From the NCBI RefSeq assembly GCF_003991905.1, contig NZ_RSCL01000043.1, forward strand, positions 1-53,831: DNA of 53,831 nucleotides, given 5' to 3'. Numbering within the stretch: position 1 is the stretch's first letter; the number at the start of each line of letters is the position of its first letter. The DNA is from Dulcicalothrix desertica PCC 7102 (GTDB taxonomy: Bacteria; Cyanobacteriota; Cyanobacteriia; Cyanobacteriales; Nostocaceae). Positions 16,858 to 26,118 of the stretch are shown in pieces. The notes beneath the pieces were generated by a model that ran no database searches, was not told the origin of the DNA, and saw nothing but the letters and a program-made list of their open reading frames with translations. A program made the position numbers and the translations under genes.

Positions 16858-16970
16858 CGATTTTGGATTTTAGATTGGGGATTTTAGATTGAGACAGTAA
16901 GACAGGAACAGTTGTTTTAATTTTATATTAGGCGTGGAATCCAAAATCCAAAATCCAAAATCCAAAATTT
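16858..16970. repeat. Heptamer (CCAAAAT) short tandem repeat, inverted pair
   Basis: Four CCAAAAT units at about 16941-16968, and a degenerate GATTTTGG/GATTTTAG run in the opposite sense at 16858-16892. This is the classical cyanobacterial STRR class with a 7-bp period. It separates panB from the propeller gene. Confidence 0.8.
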
Positions 16971-18063
16971 ATTTTACCTGTCTACCGAAGGCTAGGTGTT
17001 CTTTTGCTTTAGGCATATTGGGCATTAACCACGCTAAACCTTCGCTGGTTCCTATCCATAGTTTATTACCTGTGTCAGGCGCCAGTGCCAAAACGCGACT
17101 CGATGGCAACCCGGCAACTTGGTCTAACAATTTTCCTGTGTTTGGGTTGAGTCGCATTAAACCGTTGTTAGTGCCAACCCAGACGCTACCATCTCTGGCA
17201 AAGCGAACTGATGTAACGTTTTTGCCACGTAGAGGAGTTACTGAACGTAGCACCATTCCATTTTTGGGGTTAATTACAAGTAGATTATTTGGCATACCTG
17301 CCCATATTAACCCTTGTGGACTAATTGCTAATGCTTGTACTGTTCCCCCTGGCAAGTTGTTTATTGTCTTTAATATAAAGGCATTTTTTGTGTTGACTCG
17401 CACCAAACCGTCAAGCGTTCCCACCCAAAGTTGACCATCTGCATCTAAGGTCATGGCATTTGCGCTTACACCTGGTAAGTTTTTCAGGGTGGTCATTATT
17501 AAACCTTGGTCTGGACTAACCAGTGCCAACCCGTTATCGGTACCTGCCCATATATAACCACGCTTATCTGTTAATAATGATAAAACTCGCTTGGATGGTA
17601 AAAATAAGTTTTGCGCTGTAATTTCACTTGTACGTAAGTCTACTCGCTTTAATCCTTCGTATGTTCCTACCCACAACCGCCCGACTTTATCTTGTGTTAA
17701 GGCGCCAATGGCAATGTTGGGTAAACTGACGCGCGCCAATATTTTACCAGTGTTTGGGTTAATTCGCGATAAACCTCGCCATGAACCCACCCAAAGATTA
17801 CCTGTAAAATCAGGCTGTAGTGCGTGAACCCGGTAGTCTACTTCTTCTATTCTTCCATCTGGTGACTCAGATGCACCAGTTGGAGGCGCCGCAGCAGGAT
17901 AAGCTGGGGTTAACTCGGATGGGTTAATTTGTAAGGTTTCTTGAGAAGAAGCGACTTTCACCCAAGGTAGAGTCACCATCCCAAAAAGGACAGAAATAAT
18001 CAATAAACTAGCGCGTTTCTTCAACAATACCACTGTCTGTTTCCTCGTTTGGACACTCCCCAT
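16969..18063 (-). CDS. Exported seven-bladed beta-propeller (Reg_prop-like) protein
   Basis: A 364-residue protein with an N-terminal signal (residues about 18-40, LLIISVLFGMVTLPWVKVAS). It has seven repeats of the type LWVGTxxGLxRVNxxTGxI: LWVGSWRGLSRI, LWVGTYEGLKRV, IWAGTDNGLALV, LWVGTLDGLVRV, IWAGMPNNLLVI, VWVGTNNGLMRL and LWIGTSEGLAWL, which would close one propeller. Such modules usually sit at the N terminus of hybrid sensor kinases as two-component-regulator propellers; here the propeller stands alone with no kinase, so it may be a periplasmic binding or scaffold protein. The 3' end meets the STRR. Confidence 0.8.
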   Translation of the reverse strand: MGSVQTRKQTVVLLKKRASLLIISVLFGMVTLPWVKVASSQETLQINPSELTPAYPAAAPPTGASESPDGRIEEVDYRVHALQPDFTGNLWVGSWRGLSRINPNTGKILARVSLPNIAIGALTQDKVGRLWVGTYEGLKRVDLRTSEITAQNLFLPSKRVLSLLTDKRGYIWAGTDNGLALVSPDQGLIMTTLKNLPGVSANAMTLDADGQLWVGTLDGLVRVNTKNAFILKTINNLPGGTVQALAISPQGLIWAGMPNNLLVINPKNGMVLRSVTPLRGKNVTSVRFARDGSVWVGTNNGLMRLNPNTGKLLDQVAGLPSSRVLALAPDTGNKLWIGTSEGLAWLMPNMPKAKEHLAFGRQVK

Positions 18064-18143
18064 CGCCGTTTATGTTATGGAAGCTTCGGGTTATCCTCAG
18101 TATTCCCAAAATTTCATCATTTCTATACAGTAACTTGAACGAT

Positions 18144-18204
18144 AAACCGGGCTTCTTAATCAAGTCTTTGCTAGAAAAGCAAAATTTATCCAGAAGCCCG
18201 GTTT
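18144..18204. terminator. 13-bp stem-loop AAACCGGGCTTCT/AGAAGCCCGGTTT
   Basis: Arms at 18144-18156 and 18192-18204 with a 35-nt loop, related to the GAAACCCGGTTTC repeats. It lies upstream of the propeller gene (minus) and downstream of the remnant at 18301-18480, and could insulate these from each other. Confidence 0.5.
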
Positions 18205-18300
18205 CTTTAATTCATACATAATGCACTTTGTAAAGTGTTTGTAACGAAAAATTTACAAAAAACTTAAATCTTTATTTAATAAAAAATTTAAATATAAAAG

Positions 18301-18480
18301 TTAAGAATATTCAAAGGTTAACTTATTAATTTCTTGGTATATTTGTGTAACAGGTAGCAATTCACGCTCCGGTGTGATTTTTATCTCTTGCTTGTCAACC
18401 CCTAAATCTCCGTATATTGGAATTTTTGTTTGTGTCTGAATTAAATGGTCATTCAGTATGGCAGTGTTCGCGAGGATTTA
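18301..18480 (-). pseudogene. 3' remnant of an unidentified gene
   Basis: On the minus strand a frame with no start codon runs to a TAA at 18301-18303. It ends IYGDLGVDKQEIKITPEREL followed by LPVTQIYQEINKLTFEYS, which has protein-like composition with alternating charged and hydrophobic residues. A stop lies just upstream (near 18483), so only about 58 codons survive. I do not recognise the parent protein. It is antisense to the rbc operon and separated from it by the rbc leader. Confidence 0.35.
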
Positions 18481-18807
18481 GCGCGAGGATAAGAAAAAGA
18501 TAAAAAGCTTTTTTTCTGGCACGAAGAAGAGAGACATTATCTGCTTAAATAGATGGTTATAGTGTTAACGAGTAAACAAGCCTTTGGTTACTAAAAGCTA
18601 GTTGAGGGCAATCCGTCTTGGTAGTCTTTATCAAGACAGTTTTTACCTGAAAGCTGAGTGAAACAACGCTGAACTAACAATTTAGAACGGGTAAACCCTG
18701 AATGCCACCAAAACATGCTTTAACGCAAAAGCATGTATGTAGGTGCGTGGGAAATTGCATCGTGCGTGAATTGCGAATAACAAAGAGTGACTTCTTGGAA
18801 GGGAAAT
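18481..18807 (+). promoter_or_regulatory. rbc operon upstream region and probable leader
   Basis: About 330 bp without a gene before rbcL. An inverted repeat ACATGCTT/AAGCATGT (18713-18720 and 18729-18736) lies about 70 bp upstream of the rbcL start, and AAGGGAAAT supplies the ribosome binding site. I could not find a GTA-N8-TAC NtcA site by eye. The promoter position is not assigned. Confidence 0.5.
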
Positions 18808-20238
18808 ATGTCTTACGCTCAAACGAGAACCCAGAGCAAATCAGGGTATCAGGCAGGGGTTAAAGATTACAGATTAACTTATTACACCCCAGACTACACA
18901 CCTAAAGATACAGATATTCTTGCTGCATTCCGGATGACTCCACAACCAGGAGTTCCCCCCGAAGAAGCAGGTGCGGCAGTTGCTGCTGAGTCATCGACAG
19001 GTACTTGGACAACAGTTTGGACTGACTTGCTCACCGACCTAGACCGCTACAAAGGTCGTTGCTACGACATCGAAGCAGTTCCTGGCGAAGACAATCAATA
19101 TATTGCTTACGTTGCTTATCCTTTAGACTTGTTCGAGGAAGGTTCCGTAACAAACATGTTGACTTCTATTGTAGGTAACGTGTTTGGTTTCAAAGCATTA
19201 CGCGCACTGCGTTTGGAAGACTTACGGATTCCTGTTGCTTACCTCAAGACTTTCCAAGGTCCTCCACACGGTATTCAAGTAGAGCGCGATAAGTTAAACA
19301 AGTATGGTCGTCCTTTGTTGGGTTGTACCATTAAACCAAAACTTGGTTTATCTGCTAAAAACTACGGTCGTGCGGTTTATGAGTGTCTACGTGGTGGTTT
19401 GGACTTCACCAAAGACGACGAAAACATCAACTCACAACCTTTCCAACGTTGGAGAGACCGTTTCTTGTTCGTAGCTGATGCTATCCACAAGTCTCAAGCA
19501 GAAACCGGTGAAATTAAAGGTCACTATTTAAACGTAACCGCTCCTACCTGCGAAGAAATGATGAAGCGTGCTGAGTTTGCGAAAGAACTCAAAATGCCCA
19601 TCATCATGCATGACTATTTAACTGCAGGTTTTACCGCTAACACAACTTTATCGAGATGGTGTCGTGATAACGGTCTTCTGCTCCACATTCACCGTGCAAT
19701 GCACGCGGTAATTGACCGTCAAAAGAACCACGGTATTCACTTCCGCGTTTTAGCTAAAACTCTTCGGATGTCTGGTGGTGACCACATTCACACAGGTACC
19801 GTTGTAGGTAAGCTCGAAGGTGAACGTGGTATTACAATGGGCTTTGTTGACTTATTACGTGAAAACTACGTAGAACAAGACAAGTCTCGTGGTATTTACT
19901 TTACACAAGACTGGGCTTCTATGCCTGGAGTAATGGCTGTTGCTTCTGGTGGTATCCACGTATGGCACATGCCCGCGCTCGTTGAGATCTTCGGCGACGA
20001 CTCCGTACTTCAGTTCGGTGGTGGTACTCTAGGACACCCTTGGGGTAACGCACCTGGCGCCACAGCAAACCGTGTTGCACTTGAAGCTTGTATTCAAGCA
20101 CGTAACGAAGGTCGCAACTTGGCTCGCGAAGGTAACGACGTTATTCGTGAAGCTTGTAAGTGGTCTCCTGAATTGGCTGCTGCTTGTGAACTTTGGAAAG
20201 AAATCAAATTCGAGTTCGAGGCAATGGATACCGTTTAG
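18808..20238 (+). CDS. rbcL: Ribulose bisphosphate carboxylase large subunit (form IB)
   Basis: Fixes CO2 onto ribulose bisphosphate in the carboxysome. From ATG 18808 (preceded by GGAAGGGA) the protein has 476 residues, the normal length; the in-frame GTG at 18787 would add seven residues. The carbamylated-lysine motif [10 protein letters not shown], loop 6 in GKLEGERG and the catalytic GGDHIHTGT are intact. The C terminus has [10 protein letters not shown], the peptide bound by RbcX. Only one GGCGCC occurs in the gene, fewer than average. It is first in an rbcL-rbcX-rbcS operon. Confidence 0.98.
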   Translation: MSYAQTRTQSKSGYQAGVKDYRLTYYTPDYTPKDTDILAAFRMTPQPGVPPEEAGAAVAAESSTGTWTTVWTDLLTDLDRYKGRCYDIEAVPGEDNQYIAYVAYPLDLFEEGSVTNMLTSIVGNVFGFKALRALRLEDLRIPVAYLKTFQGPPHGIQVERDKLNKYGRPLLGCTIKPKLGLSAKNYGRAVYECLRGGLDFTKDDENINSQPFQRWRDRFLFVADAIHKSQAETGEIKGHYLNVTAPTCEEMMKRAEFAKELKMPIIMHDYLTAGFTANTTLSRWCRDNGLLLHIHRAMHAVIDRQKNHGIHFRVLAKTLRMSGGDHIHTGTVVGKLEGERGITMGFVDLLRENYVEQDKSRGIYFTQDWASMPGVMAVASGGIHVWHMPALVEIFGDDSVLQFGGGTLGHPWGNAPGATANRVALEACIQARNEGRNLAREGNDVIREACKWSPELAAACELWKEIKFEFEAMDTV

Positions 20239-20270
20239 TAGTTATGAGTGGAAAGTGCTGAGTGCTGAGT

Positions 20271-20295
20271 GTAGAGACGTAATATGTTACGTCTC
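20271..20295. repeat. TGTAGAGACG-family inverted repeat between rbcL and rbcX
   Basis: GTAGAGACGTAA and TTACGTCTC around ATATG. It lies about 30 bp after the rbcL stop. A hairpin here could stabilise the rbcL portion of the mRNA or attenuate expression of rbcX and rbcS; this is inference from position. Confidence 0.65.
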
Positions 20296-20423
20296 CCATT
20301 AAGTATTTTGGGCTAAGTAATATGCTAGACAGAAATTTTGCTCAAAATCTAAGACCCTTAGTTAGCTGTTCACTCAGCACTCAGAACTTTATACTCATCA
20401 CTCCTTATGGGCTGGGGTCAGGC

Positions 20424-20819
20424 ATGAACATAAAACAAATTGCGAAAGACACGGCTAAAACGTTACAAAGTTATTTGACGTATCAGGCATTGCGAACGGT
20501 GTTGTTACAACTTGATGAAACAAATCCTCCCTTGGCTTATTGGCTGCATAACTTTTCGGCCGACAAAGTGCAAAATGGGGAAAAGTTTTTGGAAAGTTTG
20601 TTTAGCGAAAAGCCTGAGCTGGCATTGCGAATAATGACTGTTCGTGAACATATTGCTGAGGAAGTTAGCGAATTTCTTCCAGAAATGGTTCGTTCAGGAA
20701 TTCAGCAAGCTAATATGGAACATCGCAAGCAGCATCTTGAACGCATTACGCAAATTAGTTTATCTACCCCAGGCGCCAGTGACTTAGAACCCGAACAGCA
20801 ATCAAATGATGATGGGTAA
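20424..20819 (+). CDS. rbcX: Rubisco assembly chaperone RbcX
   Basis: From ATG 20424 the protein has 131 residues (MNIKQIAKDTAKTLQSYLTY), matching the family; an in-frame ATG at 20322 would add 34 residues read from intergenic repeat sequence. RbcX is a small helical homodimer that clamps the RbcL C-terminal peptide during L8S8 assembly. The helices (ALRTVLLQLDETNPPLAYWL and ALRIMTVREHIAEEVSEFLP) are characteristic. It sits between rbcL and rbcS, the usual arrangement in filamentous species. Confidence 0.95.
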   Translation: MNIKQIAKDTAKTLQSYLTYQALRTVLLQLDETNPPLAYWLHNFSADKVQNGEKFLESLFSEKPELALRIMTVREHIAEEVSEFLPEMVRSGIQQANMEHRKQHLERITQISLSTPGASDLEPEQQSNDDG

Positions 20820-20885
20820 TTATACCACCCAATAATCAATTTGCGCCTCAAATAAAGTATTTATACCCATTCGCACCAAAGAAAT

Positions 20886-21236
20886 ATGCAAACTTTACCA
20901 AAAGAGCGTCGTTTCGAGACTCTTTCTTACCTTCCCCCTTTGACTGACGTGCAAATTACCAAGCAAGTTCAGTACATCCTTAACCAAGGTTACATTCCAG
21001 CAGTTGAGTTTAACGAACAGTCAGAACCAACTGAATTTTACTGGACAATGTGGAAGTTACCTTTGTTCAACGCACGTAGCACCCAAGAAGTATTAGGTGA
21101 AGTACAACAGTGTCGTTCACAGTACGGCAACTGCTACATTCGCGTTGTTGGTTTCGACAATATTAAGCAGTGTCAAGTACTTAGCTTTATTGTTCACAAA
21201 CCTAACCAACAAAGTGGTGGCGGTTACAGATATTAA
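20886..21236 (+). CDS. rbcS: Ribulose bisphosphate carboxylase small subunit
   Basis: A 116-residue protein with family motifs [20 protein letters not shown], the [11 protein letters not shown] strand and [20 protein letters not shown]. It caps the large-subunit octamer. It starts 66 bp after rbcX. The length is within the cyanobacterial range, with a glycine-rich tail (SGGGYRY). Confidence 0.97.
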   Translation: MQTLPKERRFETLSYLPPLTDVQITKQVQYILNQGYIPAVEFNEQSEPTEFYWTMWKLPLFNARSTQEVLGEVQQCRSQYGNCYIRVVGFDNIKQCQVLSFIVHKPNQQSGGGYRY

Positions 21237-21321
21237 TCTGAGTCTAGTTAAGCAATCGGCAATTTGATAACTGAAATGTGGCACAGGCTCATACCCTGTG
21301 CTACAAATTTTAATATCAAGA

Positions 21322-21354
21322 TTGGCAACGGATAATAACGGATGTAACGGATAG
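21322..21354. repeat. Nonamer repeat, single arm 3' of rbcS
   Basis: TTGGCAACGGATAATAACGG followed by ATGTAACGGATAGG and a T6 run, 86 bp after the rbcS stop and in sense with it. No inverted partner arm is nearby. The T run immediately afterwards is compatible with a terminator only if another stem is used. Confidence 0.75.
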
Positions 21355-21508
21355 GTTTTTTATATTCATAAAATAGACAATTTAGATAGACAATTTAAAA
21401 ATTGTCCCAAGGCGCCACAAATAAAAATTTTATAAATAAGATAATCAAATTACCAATTCTATACATCTTGTATAGTAAATTTTTACTCAAAAAATATTTT
21501 ATATAAAA

Positions 21509-22129
21509 GTGAAATCAGAACATCTACCCGAAGTTAGAATTTGCTTTGTTGGTGAGTCATTTGTCAACGGAACCGGAGACCCAGAGTGTTTGGGTTGGAC
21601 TGGTCGAGTTTGTGTAGGCGCCAATCAAAAAGGTTACGATATTACTTACTACAACTTGGGAGTGCGGCGCGAAACCAGCGAAGAGTTAAAACAACGATGG
21701 CTACCAGAAGTTACTTACCGTTTGCAACCCGAATATAACGGTAGAGTTGTATTTTCGTTTGGTGTTAATGATACAGTTCTTGAAGGTGGAAAAACACGAG
21801 TTTCTTTTTTGAATTCTATTTTAAATGCTCGACAAATTTTGAGCGAAGCAAAACAGCTATATCCAGTATTGATGGTCGGTCCCCCACCAACGTTAGATAA
21901 CGACCAAAATGTTCGCATCGCGGAATTATCCGAATATTTTGCACGCACTTGCAACTCACTCGATATACCTTATCTAAATATATTCCCCTTGCTCAAACAA
22001 TCTACAGTGTGGTTTGATGAAGTAGGCGCCTATGACAAAGCACATCCACGCGCGAAGGGATACCAAGTTTTAGCTGACCTTGTACAAAATTGGGATGCAT
22101 GGTCAAAGTGGTTTCCAGCAATTCGTTAA
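21509..22129 (+). CDS. SGNH/GDSL-family hydrolase
   Basis: A 206-residue esterase-like protein starting at GTG 21509. The catalytic signature is in place: block I FVGESFVNGTGD (nucleophile S17), block III SFGVNDTV (N87) and block V DKAHPRAKGY (D176, H179). No signal peptide is visible, so it may be cytoplasmic. Substrates of this class include acyl esters and carbohydrate acetyl groups; proximity to the EPS locus makes a polysaccharide-related deacetylase possible, which is inference only. Confidence 0.85.
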   Translation: MKSEHLPEVRICFVGESFVNGTGDPECLGWTGRVCVGANQKGYDITYYNLGVRRETSEELKQRWLPEVTYRLQPEYNGRVVFSFGVNDTVLEGGKTRVSFLNSILNARQILSEAKQLYPVLMVGPPPTLDNDQNVRIAELSEYFARTCNSLDIPYLNIFPLLKQSTVWFDEVGAYDKAHPRAKGYQVLADLVQNWDAWSKWFPAIR

Positions 22130-22150
22130 AATCAAGCATCGGATAAAAAT

Positions 22151-22183
22151 CTCCCGTCCTTGTCAAAACTACCATGACGGGAG
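22151..22183. terminator. Stem-loop CTCCCGTC/GACGGGAG after the SGNH gene
   Basis: Arms at 22151-22158 and 22176-22183, 21 nt after the stop. The T tract faces the minus strand (ATTTTTATCC), so on plus it is more a stabilising hairpin than a canonical terminator. Confidence 0.55.
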
Positions 22184-22410
22184 AATTGTGATTAACATCT
22201 ACCATTTTTAATAAAGATACAGCAAAAAGTGAAAACTGACTATGTTACTTGATATTTCCCGCAGTTTTTGCTTCTGCTTGCTTGAACTATATAGTACAAG
22301 AGTTTTAATTTTGTCAGATTAAATTGCGATGGCGCCTATTGTGATTTTGAAAACATTTAATTTACTTTTAACTTAAATATAATTAGAAACGAAATAATAA
22401 CGCGCGCTTT

Positions 22411-22508
22411 CAATACTGCTCAGTTAAACTTTTATAACATAACTGATTCCCCTAGCCCCGCGCGGAAGGTGGGTTAGGGGGATTTAAATTCTTAAACGAG
22501 CAGTATTG
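22411..22508. mobile_element. MITE-like 98-bp element with 11-bp inverted ends
   Basis: CAATACTGCTC at 22411-22421 and GAGCAGTATTG at 22498-22508 are perfect inverted ends, extendable to 17 bp with two mismatches. Inside is a second stem, CCCCTAGCCC against GGGTTAGGGG. No ORF. The element looks like a non-autonomous transposable hairpin upstream of the EPS kinase. Confidence 0.6.
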
Positions 22509-23048
22509 CGTGTACTCGGTGTTACTGGCAATCTATTTTTTTATTTAAAAAATGTATAAAGTACGGGAACTTTCAACAATTTTTATTAAACACAAACGTA
22601 ACAAAATTAGATAATTTTAAAAACATTAGGTAATAAAAAAAGATGAAATGATGTTGCATTTAAATTAAACATGATGTAGTTTAATGAATTATCAGCCAGA
22701 TTTGAATATATGTGTAATAAAAACTACTAAATTAAAAACTATTAGCGGTTGATTTATGTCTTTGTAAATAAGAACGGGGCATTCTTACAGACCATCCCAC
22801 AGGAAATATTAATATCTTTATTCAGAAGTTTAAGGAATTATTAACAGTACTTTAACCGTGTTGAATGTAACGAACATAACTTGTAAAATAAAATATTTAG
22901 TTTATATTTTAGAAGAGTTAATAATATAATGATCTATCTATATAAAAATGTATTTTTTAATGAAAATACAAATATGTGTAAGACTTATGTGAGTTTAAAG
23001 GAGCGGCTGCACGTTTTTTATTTTTTTGTAGTTTGAGTGAATACAATT
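22509..23048. other. AT-rich upstream region of the Wzc-like kinase gene
   Basis: About 540 bp with no supported ORF; very AT-rich, with several poly-A and poly-T stretches. It is the likely site of the promoter for the EPS kinase gene. Confidence 0.5.
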
Positions 23049-25256
23049 ATGCCTTCTAATCAAGAAGATCAAAACGAAGTTGACTTCCAGCAGTATTTAC
23101 GAATATTAAAAAGACGTTGGCTTGTTACCGCAGGCGTAATGGGTTCAGTGTTTGGATTAACTGCGCTTGTTACTTTTTCACAAAAACCTGTTTATGAGTC
23201 GCAAGGAAAGCTGTTAATTAAGAATAACGGCGCCTCTTCGTTAACTGGGTTAAGTGAGAAAGTCGGAGCGTTAAGCGCGCTGACGAATACTAGTAGTCCT
23301 TTAGATACCGAGGCAGAGGTTATTCGCTCAAACCCGCTTGTTAAGAAAACTATTAGCGAGTTAGAACTCAAGGATAAAAAGGGTAAACCTTTAAAAGTTG
23401 AACCATTTCTTAAGCTTCTCAAAGTTAAAAGTGTTAAAGGTACTGATGTATTAGAGATGACTTACCGCGATACTGATCCAAAAGTCGCGGCAGATGTTAT
23501 TAATACTTTAGTAAAGTATTACATAGAGAATAATATACGAGTCAACCGCTTGGATGCCACCAGTGCGCGCGAGTTTTTAAGTAAGCAATTGCCGAATATT
23601 GAGGGACGAGTGATAGCGGCAGAAGCTGGGTTGCGTAAATTTAAAGATGAGAATAAAGTAGTTTCGTTACCAGAGGAAGCAAAATATGGAGTAGAAGCGC
23701 TTAAAGATTTGTCGGGTGATATTACCAAGGCACAAGCGCTGCTATCAGATGCATCGAGTCGCTCTGTTGCTTTGCAAAAAGAATTAGAATTAACTACGCA
23801 GCAGGCTGTCGAGCTTGCAAATTTAAATCAATCGACTGGTGTGCAGCAGGTGTTAGCTGAATACCAAAAGGCACAAGATGAGTTGGCAGTGTTGCAGACT
23901 CGTTTTACTGCAGAACATCCAAAAGTTAGGGATTCAGAAGCTAAAGTACAAGCGCTTCGGGAGCAATTAGAAAAGCGAGTTGGTAAAATAGTTGATACTA
24001 AACAGCCTGTATCAGAGAAAAACTTGCAGATTGGACAACTCAAGCAAACTTTGACTTTGGATTTGGTGAAATCTGAAGTAGATAGGTTAGCAGTGAATAA
24101 TCAAGTGCAGGTTTTACAAACAGCATATTTAAATTACCAAGGGCGCCTAACAGCTATACCTCGATTAGAACAACAACAGCGCGCGTTAGAGCGTAAGTTG
24201 CAGGTGGCACAATCAACTTATCAACAAGTTTTAAAGCAGTTACAAGAAGTTGAAGTTGTAGAGCAGCAAAAGGTGGGTAACGCGCGCGTAGTTTCTGCGG
24301 CTGAAGTTCCTGAAATACCTGTATCTCCAAAAATTCCTCTTAACTTAGCATTAGGTGGAGTTTTAGGAATTATACTAGGTGTTGGCGCCGCCTTGGTTTT
24401 GGAAGCAATGGACAAATCGCTTAAGAGTGTGGAAGAAGCCAAGCGATTACTCGGTTATCCTTTGCTGGGCACAATTCCGCAGCTTGGTGGCAGTAAGGGA
24501 AATGGGGACGACTTACCAGTGCTTAAAGACCCTTATTCACCCGCAACATCAGCTTTTGAAATGCTTGTGACAAACCTGAGTTTTACGCTTTCTGATCAAG
24601 CACTGCGAGTTATTGCTGTAACTAGCTCTGTTCCTGGCGAAGGTAAATCTTTTGTTGCTGCTAACTTAGCAGTGGCTAAAGTACAAATGGGGTATAGAGT
24701 GCTGTTAATAGATGCAGATATGCGGCGCCCGCGACAGCATAAAGTTTGGGAAAAAGCTAACTTTATGGGGTTGAGTGAAGTCTTGGTTGGACAAGCTGAG
24801 TACGTAGCAATTGCACAAGAAGCAATACATAACTTAGATATACTAACCGCCGGCACAATTCCTCCCAATCCTGCTGCACTTTTAGATTCGCAGCGAATGC
24901 GTGCGTTACTCGAAGAAGCAAGCAAAGATTATGACTTTGTGATTGTTGATACACCACCTGTAACTGCGGTAACAGATGCGCTAATTGTAAGTAAGCTGAC
25001 AAATGGAATATTATTAGTCGCGCGTCCTGGTGTGGTTCAGACAGATGCTGCAAATGCTGCGAAAATGCAGTTAGAGCAGTCAGGGCAGCAGGTTCTAGGA
25101 ATGGTTGCAAATGGTGTAAACGCAAGCAATGTACATGGAGGTTACTACCATTCCAAGGGATATTATGGAATGAAAGCGAGTGAAAAAGCTGAACAAAATG
25201 GCAAGGTGGAGGCGCCTCTGCTTCGGATTGGTGAACGACCTAGTGGGAAGGGATAA
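23049..25256 (+). CDS. Wzc-like bacterial tyrosine kinase and polysaccharide co-polymerase
   Basis: About 735 residues from ATG 23049 (GTG 23037 is in frame). The N-terminal Wzz domain has membrane spans near residues 27-47 and 430-450, with a long periplasmic coiled coil between them. The C-terminal BY-kinase has Walker A SSVPGEGKS (about 525-533), Walker A' LLIDADMRRP (about 552) and Walker B DFVIVDTPP (about 629). A short tyrosine cluster (GGYYHSKGYYG) follows for autophosphorylation. It sets chain length and controls export of Wzx/Wzy-type exopolysaccharide. The stop is followed at once by a nonamer repeat. Confidence 0.93.
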   Translation: MPSNQEDQNEVDFQQYLRILKRRWLVTAGVMGSVFGLTALVTFSQKPVYESQGKLLIKNNGASSLTGLSEKVGALSALTNTSSPLDTEAEVIRSNPLVKKTISELELKDKKGKPLKVEPFLKLLKVKSVKGTDVLEMTYRDTDPKVAADVINTLVKYYIENNIRVNRLDATSAREFLSKQLPNIEGRVIAAEAGLRKFKDENKVVSLPEEAKYGVEALKDLSGDITKAQALLSDASSRSVALQKELELTTQQAVELANLNQSTGVQQVLAEYQKAQDELAVLQTRFTAEHPKVRDSEAKVQALREQLEKRVGKIVDTKQPVSEKNLQIGQLKQTLTLDLVKSEVDRLAVNNQVQVLQTAYLNYQGRLTAIPRLEQQQRALERKLQVAQSTYQQVLKQLQEVEVVEQQKVGNARVVSAAEVPEIPVSPKIPLNLALGGVLGIILGVGAALVLEAMDKSLKSVEEAKRLLGYPLLGTIPQLGGSKGNGDDLPVLKDPYSPATSAFEMLVTNLSFTLSDQALRVIAVTSSVPGEGKSFVAANLAVAKVQMGYRVLLIDADMRRPRQHKVWEKANFMGLSEVLVGQAEYVAIAQEAIHNLDILTAGTIPPNPAALLDSQRMRALLEEASKDYDFVIVDTPPVTAVTDALIVSKLTNGILLVARPGVVQTDAANAAKMQLEQSGQQVLGMVANGVNASNVHGGYYHSKGYYGMKASEKAEQNGKVEAPLLRIGERPSGKG

Positions 25257-25331
25257 TTGGCAACGGATGTAACGGATGTAACGGATGGTTGGTATATGTG
25301 CGAGTAGAGACCGATAATTTACGGTCTCTAC
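25257..25331. repeat. Nonamer repeat arm plus TGTAGAGACG-family hairpin 3' of the kinase gene
   Basis: TTGGCAACGGATGTAACGG followed by two more units starts 1 nt after the stop. An inverted repeat, GTAGAGACCG/CGGTCTCTAC (25304-25331), comes next. A reverse nonamer arm lies 1.6 kb away at 26885-26914. Confidence 0.8.
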
Positions 25332-25517
25332 AAATCGATTTATGTGAAACCAATCTACTCTGATGGATTTTCTAATTGCTTTAAATATTAATGTAATAAA
25401 TAATACTAAGTTTTAATTTAATTTTACTATTACAGGCTGCAAATCACTGAAAATTAGACTCTCAATGCTATATTACGAGATGTTGCGGTGGAACTACTGG
25501 GATAATTCTACTAATTT

Positions 25518-26102
25518 ATGTTAAGTAAGATTTATAGGCGCCGTTCTTTCAAGTTTATGGGATGGGTTTTAGTCGGTTTGGTTGTGTTGATTAGTATAAT
25601 TCCTGTAAGGCTGACTGTAACGAATTATCAAGTGTTGGCGCCACAGGCAATTTTTGTGTTGGGAGGCGCCTCTGATAGGATGGAGTTTGCAGCGCAGTTT
25701 TGGCAGTCTCATTCTAATTTAGATATTTGGGTTTCTGATTTCCCAAGAGAGAATGAAGCTAATCGCCAAATTTTTTTACAACTTGGTGTGCCGTTAAAGC
25801 AGTTGCATCTTGATGGGCGCCCAACTGATACTGTGACAAATTTTACGACATTAGCTGATGATTTTGTGAGCCAGAAGTTATGGCATCTCTATTTGATTAC
25901 ATCCGATTATCATATGCGTCGCTCAAGAGTTATTGCGACTGTTGTTTTGGGTAGTCGAGGAATTGTTATAACACCTGTTGCTGTGCCTTCAAAGGGTGTA
26001 ATCTCAGAATCTTGGGTGAGAGTAGTACGAGATTTTGGACGCTCGCTTTTGTGGGTTGTGACTGGCAGAACTGGAGCTAGTTTTAATAATAGAAATAGTT
26101 AA
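25518..26102 (+). CDS. YdcF/SanA/ElyC-like DUF218 membrane protein
   Basis: A 194-residue protein with one N-terminal membrane span (FMGWVLVGLVVLISIIPV) and a DUF218 domain: IFVLGGASDRMEFAAQF, the DTVTNFTTLADDF segment with the family Asn, and LYLITSDYHMRRS. DUF218 proteins act in envelope and lipid-carrier metabolism in Escherichia coli (ElyC, SanA); position between the EPS kinase and the EPS cluster fits an envelope role, by inference. A broken copy of its 5' end is 1.1 kb downstream. The reading frame itself is intact. Confidence 0.85.
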   Translation: MLSKIYRRRSFKFMGWVLVGLVVLISIIPVRLTVTNYQVLAPQAIFVLGGASDRMEFAAQFWQSHSNLDIWVSDFPRENEANRQIFLQLGVPLKQLHLDGRPTDTVTNFTTLADDFVSQKLWHLYLITSDYHMRRSRVIATVVLGSRGIVITPVAVPSKGVISESWVRVVRDFGRSLLWVVTGRTGASFNNRNS

Positions 26103-26118
26103 AATAACCGCGCAAGTG

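Noticed and set aside
18481-18807. NtcA site (GTA-N8-TAC) in the rbc promoter
   Set aside because: No match to the consensus was found by eye.
19919-20302. ORFs of 60-76 codons inside and after rbcL
   Set aside because: They overlap rbcL in other frames; composition follows from rbcL codons.
24221-25125. Several minus-strand ORFs of 63-120 codons across the Wzc kinase gene
   Set aside because: Serine/cysteine-rich shadows of a highly expressed-type coding frame.
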